A stretch of DNA of 55,795 nucleotides from Clostridium tertium (GTDB lineage: Bacteria > Bacillota > Clostridia > Clostridiales > Clostridiaceae): assembly GCF_017873245.1 (NCBI RefSeq), contig NZ_JAGGJY010000020.1, positions 1 to 55,795 on the forward strand. The letters are read 5' to 3'. The notes beneath the pieces were generated by a model. The model was not told the origin of the DNA and did not search any database. It saw only the letters and a list, made by a program, of their open reading frames with translations. Positions 35,519 to 44,403 of the stretch are shown in pieces. The translations under genes and the position numbers were made by a program. The first letter of the stretch is position 1. Every line of letters begins with the position of its first letter.

Positions 35519-37594
35519 ATGAATTGGGATGTGAACAAATTGAAGCTTTCGAGAAAAATAGCAACACTGTTATTCTATTCCACATTATTACTATCAATTA
35601 TTATTAGTTCAATATTCATATTTATAGTTTATAAACTAAAGGAAAATTCAGCAGAAATAATTATAAATTATAGATTAACACTATTTTTAATATTATTCTT
35701 ATTAACATTAATAAATATAGGACTTTATCTGTTTTTTAATAAAAACATAATAAAAAGATTAGAATTAATAGAAAAATCCATGGGAAAATTGATAAGAACA
35801 ACAGATAAAAAAAATAATAATTTTAAAGATGATGAAATAAGTAAGTTGGATGATGAAATCAATATAGTATTAGATAAGCTTATAAATACAGAAATTCATT
35901 TGCAGGAAGAGGAAAAAAATTATACAAATATATTAAATGCAATGTCTAATTCATTTTTCCATTTAAAAGCAATAATGAATAATGAAGGAGAGTATATAGA
36001 TGGAGTTATTATAGATGTTAATTTTGCTGGAACAGAGCTATTAGGTCTTTCACAGGAAGATATCATAAATAATAAATTATCTGTTATATATCAAAATTTT
36101 TCTAGAGATAAAGATAAAATATTAGAAATTCTAACAAGAATAAAGGATTCAAAATCAGAGTGTATTGCACAAGAGATAAACATAGTAGATGATAAGTGGG
36201 GAGTTGTATCGGTGTACTCACTTAATAAGGGATATTTTTCAATAATAGTAAACGATGTTACTCAGATAAAAAAATATGCTGAGGATATGACTTATTTAGC
36301 TAATTATGATACTTTGACAAATTTATTAAATAGGCATAACTTGCTTGAATATTTAATAGAGTTAATAAGTAGAGATGAGAAGTTCAGCATTTATTTTATA
36401 GACCTGGATGACTTTAAAAATATAAATGATACTTTAGGACATAATACAGGAGATGAGATTTTAAGGGTTATAGCTGATAGATTAACAGGTTTATATTCTG
36501 ATGATATAACTGTTGGTAGACTAGGCGGAGATGAATTTATAGTGGTTAAAAGAGGAGAAAGTTATTTAGATAATATAAATGACATAGCAGAGGAGACATT
36601 AAAACTTTTAAATAAAAATATTCAATTTAATAAATATAATTTTAGTTTAAAAGCAAGTATAGGAATAAGCTGCTATCCAGATCATGCTGAAGATGTATTT
36701 ACTTTATTAAAGTATGCTGACATATCTATGTATAAAGGAAAACAAGAAGGTGGAAATAAATATAAGATATTTTCAGAAGAAATGTTAGAAGATTTAAATC
36801 TCGAAAGTAGATTGAGTAAGGCTATAGACAATAATGAATTTGAAGTGTATTACCAACCAATATATGATGTTAAATCTAAAAAGATAGTAGGCGCTGAAGC
36901 TTTAAGTAGATGGATTAGTCCTACTGGAATAATTTCACCAACAAAATTTATACCATTAGCTAAAAAAAATGGGGATATAATTAGGATAGATGAATTTGTA
37001 TTAAAAGAATCATGTGAATTTTGTGAAAAAATGAGAAGCTTAACTGAAGAAGATTTTAAAGTTTCGGTAAATATATCATATACTGCTTTAAAGCAAATTA
37101 ACTTTTTAGAAAGAGTTATGAGTATAGTAAATGAAAGTAATGTAAATCCTAATTTCATAAAGATAGAAATTACTGAAGATGAAATAATAGATAATATTGA
37201 GTCTACTGTAAAGATATTAAATAAATTAAGAAAACTTGGCTTTAATATAGCTTTAGATGACTTTGGAGTAGGATATTCTTCTTTTAATTATATAAAAACT
37301 TTACCATTAGATACTCTAAAGATAGATAGAAGTTTACTGATAAGTGTAGAAAATGACAAAAAAACATTTGCTATTATTAAAACTCTAATTAACTTAGCAC
37401 ATACTTTAGGTTTAGATGTTGTTTGTGAAGGAGTTGAAATGAAAAACCAGTTTGAATTACTTAAAAATATAGAGTGTGATAAAATTCAAGGGTATTATAT
37501 AAGTAAACCTTTGAATTTAAATGATTTTTATAAACTTATATCAAATATTAATAATATAGAAACTTGTTTTAAAGAGGTAGCAGTGACAAATTAA
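35519..37594 (+). CDS. GGDEF-EAL cyclic-di-GMP protein with PAS-like domain
   Basis: A 691-residue membrane protein. Two membrane segments (about 14-36 and 49-71) are followed by a charged linker, a PAS-like region (about 135-250), a GGDEF domain with an intact RLGGDEF at 336-340 and an EAL domain with E460-A461-L462. EAL catalytic residues are all visible: VNIS asparagine, EITEDE, DDFGVGYS, KIDRS, CEGVE and the QGYYI glutamine. The inhibitory I-site RxxD before GGDEF is not present. So synthase, phosphodiesterase or both activities are possible, controlled by the PAS-like domain. The RBS before 35519 is weak; TTG at 35540 is another candidate start. Confidence 0.9.
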   Translation: MNWDVNKLKLSRKIATLLFYSTLLLSIIISSIFIFIVYKLKENSAEIIINYRLTLFLILFLLTLINIGLYLFFNKNIIKRLELIEKSMGKLIRTTDKKNNNFKDDEISKLDDEINIVLDKLINTEIHLQEEEKNYTNILNAMSNSFFHLKAIMNNEGEYIDGVIIDVNFAGTELLGLSQEDIINNKLSVIYQNFSRDKDKILEILTRIKDSKSECIAQEINIVDDKWGVVSVYSLNKGYFSIIVNDVTQIKKYAEDMTYLANYDTLTNLLNRHNLLEYLIELISRDEKFSIYFIDLDDFKNINDTLGHNTGDEILRVIADRLTGLYSDDITVGRLGGDEFIVVKRGESYLDNINDIAEETLKLLNKNIQFNKYNFSLKASIGISCYPDHAEDVFTLLKYADISMYKGKQEGGNKYKIFSEEMLEDLNLESRLSKAIDNNEFEVYYQPIYDVKSKKIVGAEALSRWISPTGIISPTKFIPLAKKNGDIIRIDEFVLKESCEFCEKMRSLTEEDFKVSVNISYTALKQINFLERVMSIVNESNVNPNFIKIEITEDEIIDNIESTVKILNKLRKLGFNIALDDFGVGYSSFNYIKTLPLDTLKIDRSLLISVENDKKTFAIIKTLINLAHTLGLDVVCEGVEMKNQFELLKNIECDKIQGYYISKPLNLNDFYKLISNINNIETCFKEVAVTN

Positions 37595-37646
37595 ATTTAA
37601 GTTTTAATTAAGTTAAAATTAATTTATTATAGAAAGAAGGTTCTTT

Positions 37647-37916
37647 ATGAATATAGTAAAAAAAGATGGAAGAATTGAAAAATTTAATATTAGAAAAGTT
37701 AAAACTAGTATAGAAAATGCTGCAAGAGATTCTGGAACAATGGTAAACGAATCAGATTTAAACATACTAGTAAATGATGTTGAAAAAGTATTATTAAAGG
37801 TTAGAAAAGATTCCTTAGTTACTTCTAGTTATGAAGTAATAGGTACAATTTTTGAAATTTTAAAAAGAGATGGTTTTAATTCTATTTTAAGGGCTTATGT
37901 TGAATTTGATAAATAA
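37647..37916 (+). CDS. Solitary ATP-cone domain protein
   Basis: An 89-residue protein that is almost wholly one ATP-cone domain (IVKKDGRIEKFNIRKVKTSIENAA...), the nucleotide-sensing module normally fused to ribonucleotide reductases or to the zinc ribbon of NrdR. Neither partner is fused or encoded nearby in this window. It could be a stand-alone allosteric or regulatory subunit. RBS AAGAAGG precedes the start. It follows the GGDEF-EAL gene by 52 bp. Confidence 0.85.
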   Translation: MNIVKKDGRIEKFNIRKVKTSIENAARDSGTMVNESDLNILVNDVEKVLLKVRKDSLVTSSYEVIGTIFEILKRDGFNSILRAYVEFDK

Positions 37917-38016
37917 AATATAACAGAGAAGAATTTAAGATGAATATAATAAATTCATTTATAGTTATTGTTATGATATAATTCAATTAACTTTAATTAT
38001 AAACGGAGGATTACAA

Positions 38017-38829
38017 ATGTATAAGTTAGTAGCTATGGATATGGATGGAACTTTACTTAGAGAAGATAAAAGTATATCTGACAGAACTAAGAAAGCTATC
38101 CAAGAAGCAAGAGACAAGGGAGTTACAGTAGTTTTAGCAACTGGAAGACCAATAGAAGGTGTTTCAAGATATTTAGAAGAATTAGATATGTTAACAGAAA
38201 AAGATTATGTGCTTAGCTATAATGGAGCTCTAGTTCAAAAAACAAAAAATAAAGAAGCAATAAATAAAGTAGCATTAAATGGTTCTGATTTACATTACTT
38301 AAAAAATTTAAGTGATGAATTAGGTGTAAATATTCATGCTTTCTGGGAAAAGAAAGGATTAATTACTCCTAAGAGTAGCAAATATACAGAAGTAGAAGCT
38401 CAAATTAATAATATAGAAATTCATGAAATGAATATAGATTCTATAGCAGATGATGAAGTTATGATAAAAATCATGATGATAGATGAACCTGAGATATTAG
38501 GACCAGCTATAGAAAAATTACCAAAAGAAGTATATGAAAAATATACTGTTGTAAGAAGTACACCATACTTCCTAGAATTCTTAAACAAAGATGCTAATAA
38601 AGGCCTAGGTGTAGAATTATTAGCAAAACATCTAGGAATAAAGAGAGAAGAAATAATAACATTAGGCGATGCAGGAAACGATGTTCATATGATAGAATAT
38701 GCAGGACTTGGTGTAGCTATGGGCAATTCCTTTGATGAACTAAAAAAAATTGCAGATTATATTACAGACACAAACGAAAATGATGGAGTTGCAAAAGTAA
38801 TAGAAAAGTTCATACTAGAGAATAATTAA
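38017..38829 (+). CDS. Cof-type HAD sugar phosphatase
   Basis: A 270-residue Cof/YidA-type HAD hydrolase. Motif I is DMDGTLL with nucleophile D8 and acid-base D10; motif II Thr in LATGRP; motif III Lys in the cap-to-core region with FLEFLN; motif IV GDAGNDVHMI. The family dephosphorylates sugar phosphates, FMN-related compounds or pyridoxal phosphate. RBS GGAGGA is optimal. Followed by two hairpins, the second a clear terminator. Confidence 0.93.
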   Translation: MYKLVAMDMDGTLLREDKSISDRTKKAIQEARDKGVTVVLATGRPIEGVSRYLEELDMLTEKDYVLSYNGALVQKTKNKEAINKVALNGSDLHYLKNLSDELGVNIHAFWEKKGLITPKSSKYTEVEAQINNIEIHEMNIDSIADDEVMIKIMMIDEPEILGPAIEKLPKEVYEKYTVVRSTPYFLEFLNKDANKGLGVELLAKHLGIKREEIITLGDAGNDVHMIEYAGLGVAMGNSFDELKKIADYITDTNENDGVAKVIEKFILENN

Positions 38830-38857
38830 AGAATTAAAGAATGAAAAAATTGTTGAA

Positions 38858-38881
38858 ATAATCTAGCGGTAGCTAGATTAT
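38858..38881 (+). other. Short hairpin between HAD gene and its terminator
   Basis: TAATCTAGC/GG/TAGCTAGATTA is a compact perfect inverted repeat without a T-run, just ahead of the terminator. Confidence 0.6.
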
Positions 38882-38890
38882 AAAATAAGA

Positions 38891-38926
38891 AGATTCTTAG
38901 GATTTTATCCTAAGAATTTTTTGTTT
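38891..38926 (+). terminator. Terminator after Cof-type HAD gene
   Basis: ATTCTTAGGAT/TTT/ATCCTAAGAAT stem followed by TTTTTTG. Confidence 0.93.
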
Positions 38927-39094
38927 CTTATAATTAAGCTTTGCTGAATTATTTCCTTAACTCTTTCATTCCTTCATTTTTTCATTCCTCATGTTCTTTC
39001 ATTATTTCATTTTTCCTCCGTATTTTTAACGAACTATTGTAAAACATAATCATATAACTATATATAATAGACAAATACAGAAAGAAGGATGATT

Positions 39095-40933
39095 ATGTGT
39101 GGAATAACAGGATTTGTGAATTTTAAGGAAAACATTAAAGAGAATATTGGAACCTTAAAGGCTATGACAGATACACTAATTCACAGGGGACCGAATGCTG
39201 GAGGTACTTATATATCCAATAATATAATGTTTGGACATAGAAGACTTATTGTAGTTGATCCAGAGGGTGGAAAGCAGCCTATGAAAAAGGTTGTTAATGG
39301 AAAAGAATATGTACTTGTGTATAATGGAGAACTATATAATACCGAAGATTTAAGAAAAGAATTAATAAATGATGGATATATTTTTGAAGGATATTCAGAC
39401 ACTGAGGTATTACTTACTTCATACATTAGATGGGGATTGGATTGTATTAAAAAATTTAATGGAATATTTGCATTTGCAATTTATGATGAAAATGAAAAGA
39501 GAGTTGTACTTGCAAGAGATGTTATGGGAGTTAAGCCATTATTTTATACAATGAAAAATGGCACATTTATATTTGGTTCAGAAATAAAAGCTTTATTTAA
39601 GCATCCATATGTGGAACCAGTAGTAGACAAAGATGGTTTAACAGAACTATTTGCACTTGGACCAGCGGTAATACCAGGAACAACAGTATATAAAAATATT
39701 GAAGAAGTTAAACCAGCACAATATATAATTGTAAATGAAGATGGAATTAAGAAAGATATGTATTGGGAATTAAAAGCTGAAGAATTTAATGAAAGTGAAG
39801 AAGAAGCAGTAGAACATGTTAGAAGTTTACTTATTGATTCAATTGATAGACAATTAGTTGGGGATGTTCCACTTTGTACTTTCTTATCAGGTGGCTTAGA
39901 TTCCTCAGCTATATCAGCAATAGCTGCAAAGGAATATAAGAAGAGAAATAAAACACTTACAACTTATTCAATAGATTATGAAGATAATGAGAAGTACTTT
40001 AAATCATCATTATTCCAACCAACATCTGACCAGCATTTTGCAGAGGTGATGGCTGAGTATATTGGTAGTGACCATAGAACTGTTGTATTAAATCATAGAG
40101 ATTTAGTAAATGCATTAGATGATGCAGTGTTTGGAAGAGACTTACCAGGAATGGCAGATGTGGATTCGTCTTTATATTTATTTTGTAAAGAAGTTAAAAA
40201 AGATTTTGTTATAGCCTTATCTGGAGAATGTGCTGATGAATTATTTGGAGGATATCCATGGTTTACAAATGAAGAGATGATAAATTCCAATACCTTCCCT
40301 TGGTCTAGATTTATAGGCGAAAGAAAAGCAATATTAAGTCCAGATTTAAAGAATTTAAAGATAGAAGAAGTTGCACAAACTGCTTATAATGACACTTTAA
40401 AAGAAGTTCCTCATTTGAGTGGAGAAAGTAAGTTAGAGCATAGAATGAGGGAACTATTTTACTTAAATTTAAGATGGTTTATGGTTAATTTATTAAATAG
40501 AAAAGATAGAATGAGTATGGCAAATAGTTTAGAAGTTAGAGTTCCTTTTGCGGATTATAGATTAGTAGAATATGCATTTAATATACCATCAAATATAAAA
40601 TTATTAGAGGGTAGGGAAAAAGGTTTGTTAAGAAAATCATTAGAAGGAATATTACCTGAATCTATAATATATAGAAAGAAGAGTCCATATCCTAAGACTC
40701 ATAATCCAATATATACAGAGATGGTTTGTAATAAAATGACTAAAATATTGAATGATAAATCTTCACCTATTTTAGATATAATAGATAAAACAAAGGTAAA
40801 AGAAATAGTTGATACGCAAGGATCATCATATAAGACACCTTGGTATGGACAATTAATGACAGGACCACAAATGATAGCATATTTAATACAAGTGAATAAT
40901 TGGTTAAAATCTTATAATGTAAAATTAATGTAA
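39095..40933 (+). CDS. asnB: Asparagine synthetase (glutamine-hydrolysing)
   Basis: A 612-residue AsnB: an N-terminal class II glutamine amidotransferase (about 1-200) and a C-terminal ATP-pyrophosphatase synthetase domain. Start 39095 places Cys at position 2 (MCGITGF), the Ntn nucleophile exposed after Met removal; RBS AAGAAGG is well placed. An upstream in-frame ATG (39089) would put Cys at position 4 and is unlikely. The PP-loop SGGLDSSAISA is near residue 265. The enzyme makes asparagine from aspartate, glutamine and ATP. It is flanked by terminators. Confidence 0.96.
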   Translation: MCGITGFVNFKENIKENIGTLKAMTDTLIHRGPNAGGTYISNNIMFGHRRLIVVDPEGGKQPMKKVVNGKEYVLVYNGELYNTEDLRKELINDGYIFEGYSDTEVLLTSYIRWGLDCIKKFNGIFAFAIYDENEKRVVLARDVMGVKPLFYTMKNGTFIFGSEIKALFKHPYVEPVVDKDGLTELFALGPAVIPGTTVYKNIEEVKPAQYIIVNEDGIKKDMYWELKAEEFNESEEEAVEHVRSLLIDSIDRQLVGDVPLCTFLSGGLDSSAISAIAAKEYKKRNKTLTTYSIDYEDNEKYFKSSLFQPTSDQHFAEVMAEYIGSDHRTVVLNHRDLVNALDDAVFGRDLPGMADVDSSLYLFCKEVKKDFVIALSGECADELFGGYPWFTNEEMINSNTFPWSRFIGERKAILSPDLKNLKIEEVAQTAYNDTLKEVPHLSGESKLEHRMRELFYLNLRWFMVNLLNRKDRMSMANSLEVRVPFADYRLVEYAFNIPSNIKLLEGREKGLLRKSLEGILPESIIYRKKSPYPKTHNPIYTEMVCNKMTKILNDKSSPILDIIDKTKVKEIVDTQGSSYKTPWYGQLMTGPQMIAYLIQVNNWLKSYNVKLM

Positions 40934-41278
40934 TTTTATAAGAAGCAAAGACTATTTTAGGTTACTTAACAAAGATTAGGCATAAAATTAATATGTTTCA
41001 TTAGTAACCATATAAAAGATAGAATTTTTAAATAGCAATTTATATAACTTAAAGTAAGCATCTTCCAAATTTAGTGTTGGGAGATGCTTATTATTTTTTA
41101 TCTTTAATATTCTTGGGTTTTTATTAATTATATAAACAATCTGAAATGTTACTTTTATATATTAATTTAGCGTTTATTAAATTAATATAGAAATATTTAA
41201 TTTTTTTGTTTCTTTTTCTAATTTATTTATAAATATATACGTAGTAAAATTTAATAAGGAATAGAAGGGGGAGAGATA
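40934..41278. other. Intergenic region after asnB
   Basis: No gene is seen. The first half holds a terminator (41052-41098). The second half is very AT-rich promoter-like DNA without a clear promoter pair, ending in the RBS GGGGGAG. Confidence 0.4.
41052..41098 (+). terminator. Terminator after asnB
   Basis: TAAGCATCTTCCAA and TTGGGAGATGCTTA form a 14-bp stem with one G-U pair around an 8-base loop, followed by TTATTTTTTA. Confidence 0.93.
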
Positions 41279-42076
41279 ATGGATAAGAAATTGAATTTAA
41301 TTTTAGAGGAAATAATAAGTGACTTCAAAGATATAAAAGAGGTAGCAGCAATAAGTTTTGCAGGTTCTTCCACAGCAAAAAGAAATGATAATTTATCAGA
41401 TATAGATATTGATATATTTACTTATTCTGATATTCCAATTGAAATAAGAGAAAAAATAGTTAGTAAGTATGCAAGCTATAAAGAAGTTGGAAATGATTAT
41501 TGGGGGCAAGGAGATGAATTTATATTAAGGTATAATAATATTCCAATAGATATAGCTTATTTTGGAATGCCTTGGATAGAAGATGTAATAAATAATATAT
41601 TAGTTAAAAATAATGCATCTGTAGGATATAGTACTTGTTTTTGGCATAATATTAAAAATTCAAATATAATTTTTGATAGAGAGGGAAGATTAAGTAAATT
41701 AAAAGAAAGTACAAAGTGTAAATATCCTAGTAAGCTTAAAGAAAATATTATAGAAAAGAATTATCCTTTATTAAAAAACAATATATCTTCTTACTATAAC
41801 CAAATAAGTAAGGCGATAAAAAGAGGGGATTTAAATAGCATTAATCATAGATTATCAGGATTTTTAGCAAGCTATTTTGATATAATATTTGCAATTAATG
41901 AAATTCCACATCCAGGAGAAAAACGGTTAATAAATATAATTAAAAATACATGTGATAAGATACCTAGAAATTTTGAAGAGGATATAAATAATATTTTAAA
42001 ATTATCTGGAAGCATAGATAATGATTTATTATTGTATTTAGATTCACTTATAAATAATTTAGATAACATTATATAA
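41279..42076 (+). CDS. Nucleotidyltransferase-fold protein
   Basis: A 265-residue protein with a polymerase-beta-type nucleotidyltransferase head: SFAGSS (G29, S30) followed by DIDIDIF (D41, D43, D45). The rest is helical and resembles the DUF4037-type C-terminal region. Members of this superfamily include antibiotic-modifying and regulatory enzymes, but this clade has no clear function. RBS GGGGGAGAG is good. It is monocistronic between two terminators. Confidence 0.75.
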   Translation: MDKKLNLILEEIISDFKDIKEVAAISFAGSSTAKRNDNLSDIDIDIFTYSDIPIEIREKIVSKYASYKEVGNDYWGQGDEFILRYNNIPIDIAYFGMPWIEDVINNILVKNNASVGYSTCFWHNIKNSNIIFDREGRLSKLKESTKCKYPSKLKENIIEKNYPLLKNNISSYYNQISKAIKRGDLNSINHRLSGFLASYFDIIFAINEIPHPGEKRLINIIKNTCDKIPRNFEEDINNILKLSGSIDNDLLLYLDSLINNLDNII

Positions 42077-42137
42077 GAATAAATAAATATACTTGATAAA
42101 AATAATATTGAATAATAGATTTTTATACACATTATAA

Positions 42138-42181
42138 AAAATACTTGGATAAACTAAATTAGGTATTCAAGTATTTTTTTG
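42138..42181 (+). terminator. Terminator after nucleotidyltransferase gene
   Basis: AATACTTGGATA pairs with TATTCAAGTATT and is followed by TTTTTTTG. Confidence 0.9.
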
Positions 42182-42266
42182 TATAAATTTGTATATGAAT
42201 ATAAAAATCAAGGAAATAATGAAATAAATATTAAAATATAGTTATAAAAATGTAAGTGAGGGCAAG

Positions 42267-43097
42267 ATGAAAAACTTAAAATTTATATTTTTATTTATTA
42301 TTCCATTTTTTACTTCTACAGCATGTGACGTAAAAATGAAAGAACTTGAAGAAATAGATATTTATTTCTTTAATGTTGGTAAGGCAGATAGTATTCTAAT
42401 TAAAAGTAATGAAGTTAATATTTTAATTGATACAGCAAGAGATGAAAATGGAGAATATATAGTAAAAAGATTAAAGGATTTAGACGTTAAAAAATTAGAT
42501 TATATGATAATAACACATATTGATAAAGATCATGTTGGTGGAGCAGATAAAATATTAGAAAAAATAGAAACAGAGAAAATTTATACATCTTATATAAATG
42601 AAGAAAAAAAACAGTATAGAGAAATGGTAAATGTGGCAAATAAAAAAAGTATAGAAATAAAAAAGGTTGAATTAGAAGAAAAAATATTTGATGGCGATTT
42701 AAAAGTAAAAGTTATAGCTCCAAAGAAGAATTATTTCAATGAAAATGATAACTCCATAGTTCTAAGTGTAAAGTATGGAAAAAATAAATTTCTATTTGCA
42801 GGTGACATAGAAGAAAGCTCTACAGAAGATCTACTAAATGATTCAGAAATTAAGAATTATGATTTATTAAAAATTCCTCATCATGGTAGAAATAATGATT
42901 TTATGGCTGATTTTTTAGCTAAAGTTAAGCCTAATACTTCTATAATAACAACTGATAATGTTGAGCATAAGCCGAGTAAAAAGCTTAAAGAATCATTAAA
43001 GAATATAAAAAGTAATGTGCTAATTACAGGAGATGGAGAAATTCATGTTAATAGTAATGGTATTAAAATAAATGTATATAAAGAGGAAAGGGACTGA
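42267..43097 (+). CDS. ComEC/Rec2-like metallo-beta-lactamase-fold lipoprotein
   Basis: A 276-residue protein whose MBL fold matches the C-terminal hydrolase domain of ComEC but without the channel part. Metal-site residues are HIDKDH at 84-89 (H84, D86, D88, H89), GDIEES and IPHHGRNND. The N-terminus is a hydrophobic signal of about 19 residues ending STA-C20, an imperfect lipobox (Ser at -3), so it is probably an exported lipoprotein. A nuclease or hydrolase role on the cell surface is possible. Its stop codon lies inside a terminator shared with convergent alr. Confidence 0.85.
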   Translation: MKNLKFIFLFIIPFFTSTACDVKMKELEEIDIYFFNVGKADSILIKSNEVNILIDTARDENGEYIVKRLKDLDVKKLDYMIITHIDKDHVGGADKILEKIETEKIYTSYINEEKKQYREMVNVANKKSIEIKKVELEEKIFDGDLKVKVIAPKKNYFNENDNSIVLSVKYGKNKFLFAGDIEESSTEDLLNDSEIKNYDLLKIPHHGRNNDFMADFLAKVKPNTSIITTDNVEHKPSKKLKESLKNIKSNVLITGDGEIHVNSNGIKINVYKEERD

Positions 43098-43115
43098 TTT
43101 TAAATAGTCCCTTTT
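43087..43115. terminator. Bidirectional terminator overlapping two stop codons
   Basis: AAAGGGACT/GATTTTAAAT/AGTCCCTTTT; the TGA of the MBL gene (43095-43097) and the stop of alr (43114-43116, minus strand) both lie in it. Confidence 0.85.
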
Positions 43116-44271
43116 ACATTAAATATCTAATTCCTATAGTTTTGTAATCTTTTATATATATTCTTGGAGCTCTTCTACCAATAAGACAAAGCACTTCATA
43201 ACTTATTGTATTTGTTAATTTAGCAATATCATCTGCATCAAATTTAACATTTCCATCAGAGCCTAGTAATATAACTTCATTTCCAAGGGGAACATTTTCT
43301 ATATCAGTAATATCAACCATAAATTGATCCATACAAACATTACCTATAATAGGGGCTAGTTGACCGTTTATAATGACTTTTCCTTTATTAGAAAGCCCTC
43401 TAGAATAACCATCTGCATAACCAACTGGTAAAGTTGCAACTACAGTTTTTCTACTAGTTTTAAAAGTTTGGCCATAACCTATATATTCATTTTCTTCAAC
43501 TTCTTTTATATGAATGATTTTAGTTTTCCATGTTAAAACATGCTTTATATCAAAATGATTTTTATCAACTTCATCTGAAGGATAATAACCATATTGAATT
43601 ATTCCAGGTCTTACATAATCATAATGGCTTTCTGGTAAATCAATTATAGCAGCACTATTAGATAAATTCTTTTTATTTATATAAACCCCAGCTTCTTGAA
43701 GTTTATCCAAGAAAGTATTATATATTTCAAGTTGCCTCAAAGAATAACTTTTGTCTTTAGAATCAGCAGTAGAAAAATGAGAAAAAATACTTTCAATTTT
43801 GAGATTACTTAATTTAGAAATGTTTATTATATCTTCTAAACCTTTATCATTTTTTCTAAAACCAATTCTACCCATTCCAGAATCCATAGCTATATGAATA
43901 TAAACAGTTTTATTTAAAGCTTTTGCTTTATTATTAAGATTCATAGCAAATTCATAAGTTGATATTGTTGGTTCAACATCATATTCAAGTAGTGCATCTA
44001 TTGCATAATCTTCACTAATTCCAAGGAGCATTATAGGAGCTTTAATTTCATTTTCTCTAAGCTCAATTGCTTCAACTATATTAGCAACTGCAAGCCTATT
44101 AATGCCGTGATTAAGTAAAACTTTTGATATTTCTACTGCACCATGCCCATATGCATTTGCCTTTACGACTCCAATTATTTCACTATTACTAGATTTTTTC
44201 TTTATTTGATTTATGTTATATATTAAATTATTTAAATTAATTTCTGCCCAAATTGGATGTAATAAATTCAT
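43114..44271 (-). CDS. alr: Alanine racemase
   Basis: A 385-residue PLP-dependent alanine racemase, source of D-alanine for peptidoglycan and possibly spore germination control. The PLP lysine is K37 in VVKANAYGHG, and the catalytic Tyr lies in VGYADGYSRGLSNKG. Length and both motifs are normal for the family. Its RBS GCGAGGA precedes ATG. It is divergent from a MocR-type regulator with only 132 bp between starts; MocR proteins are themselves PLP-binding and often control neighbouring PLP-related genes. Confidence 0.96.
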   Translation of the reverse strand: MNLLHPIWAEINLNNLIYNINQIKKKSSNSEIIGVVKANAYGHGAVEISKVLLNHGINRLAVANIVEAIELRENEIKAPIMLLGISEDYAIDALLEYDVEPTISTYEFAMNLNNKAKALNKTVYIHIAMDSGMGRIGFRKNDKGLEDIINISKLSNLKIESIFSHFSTADSKDKSYSLRQLEIYNTFLDKLQEAGVYINKKNLSNSAAIIDLPESHYDYVRPGIIQYGYYPSDEVDKNHFDIKHVLTWKTKIIHIKEVEENEYIGYGQTFKTSRKTVVATLPVGYADGYSRGLSNKGKVIINGQLAPIIGNVCMDQFMVDITDIENVPLGNEVILLGSDGNVKFDADDIAKLTNTISYEVLCLIGRRAPRIYIKDYKTIGIRYLM

Positions 44272-44309
44272 ATCTAAATCCTCGCTATCATTGACTTATT
44301 AGTAATACC

Positions 44310-44355
44310 ACTGATACTATTATATACATAAACTGATTCTTTGATAAGTGTCAGT
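44310..44355. promoter_or_regulatory. Repeats between alr and MocR gene, possible operator
   Basis: ACTGATACT at 44310, ACTGATTCT at 44332 (22 bp later, two helical turns) and the inverted AGTGTCAGT at 44347-44355 form three half-sites. A -10-like TATAAT on the minus strand (complement of 44319-44324) lies between them. The position suits a MocR site controlling alr and/or the regulator itself. Confidence 0.45.
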
Positions 44356-44403
44356 TTAGATTAATTTAGCAAGGTCAGTTTTATAAATATAAAAGGAGAT
44401 AAT

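Larger units (their letters stand above)
38839..39015. repeat. Inverted low-complexity TTTCATTC-type repeats
   Basis: GAATGAAAAAAT at 38839-38850 is the exact reverse complement of ATTTTTTCATTC at 38976-38987. The second arm is part of a run of TTTCATTC/CTTCATTT units (38958-39010). The terminator above lies between the arms. A related tract is at 24971-24995. Confidence 0.55.

Noticed and set aside
38941..39030. Minus-strand ATG-rich stretch before asnB that could suggest short peptides (ATGAAGGAA repeats).
   Set aside because: All frames are interrupted within a few codons; it is better described as a low-complexity repeat.
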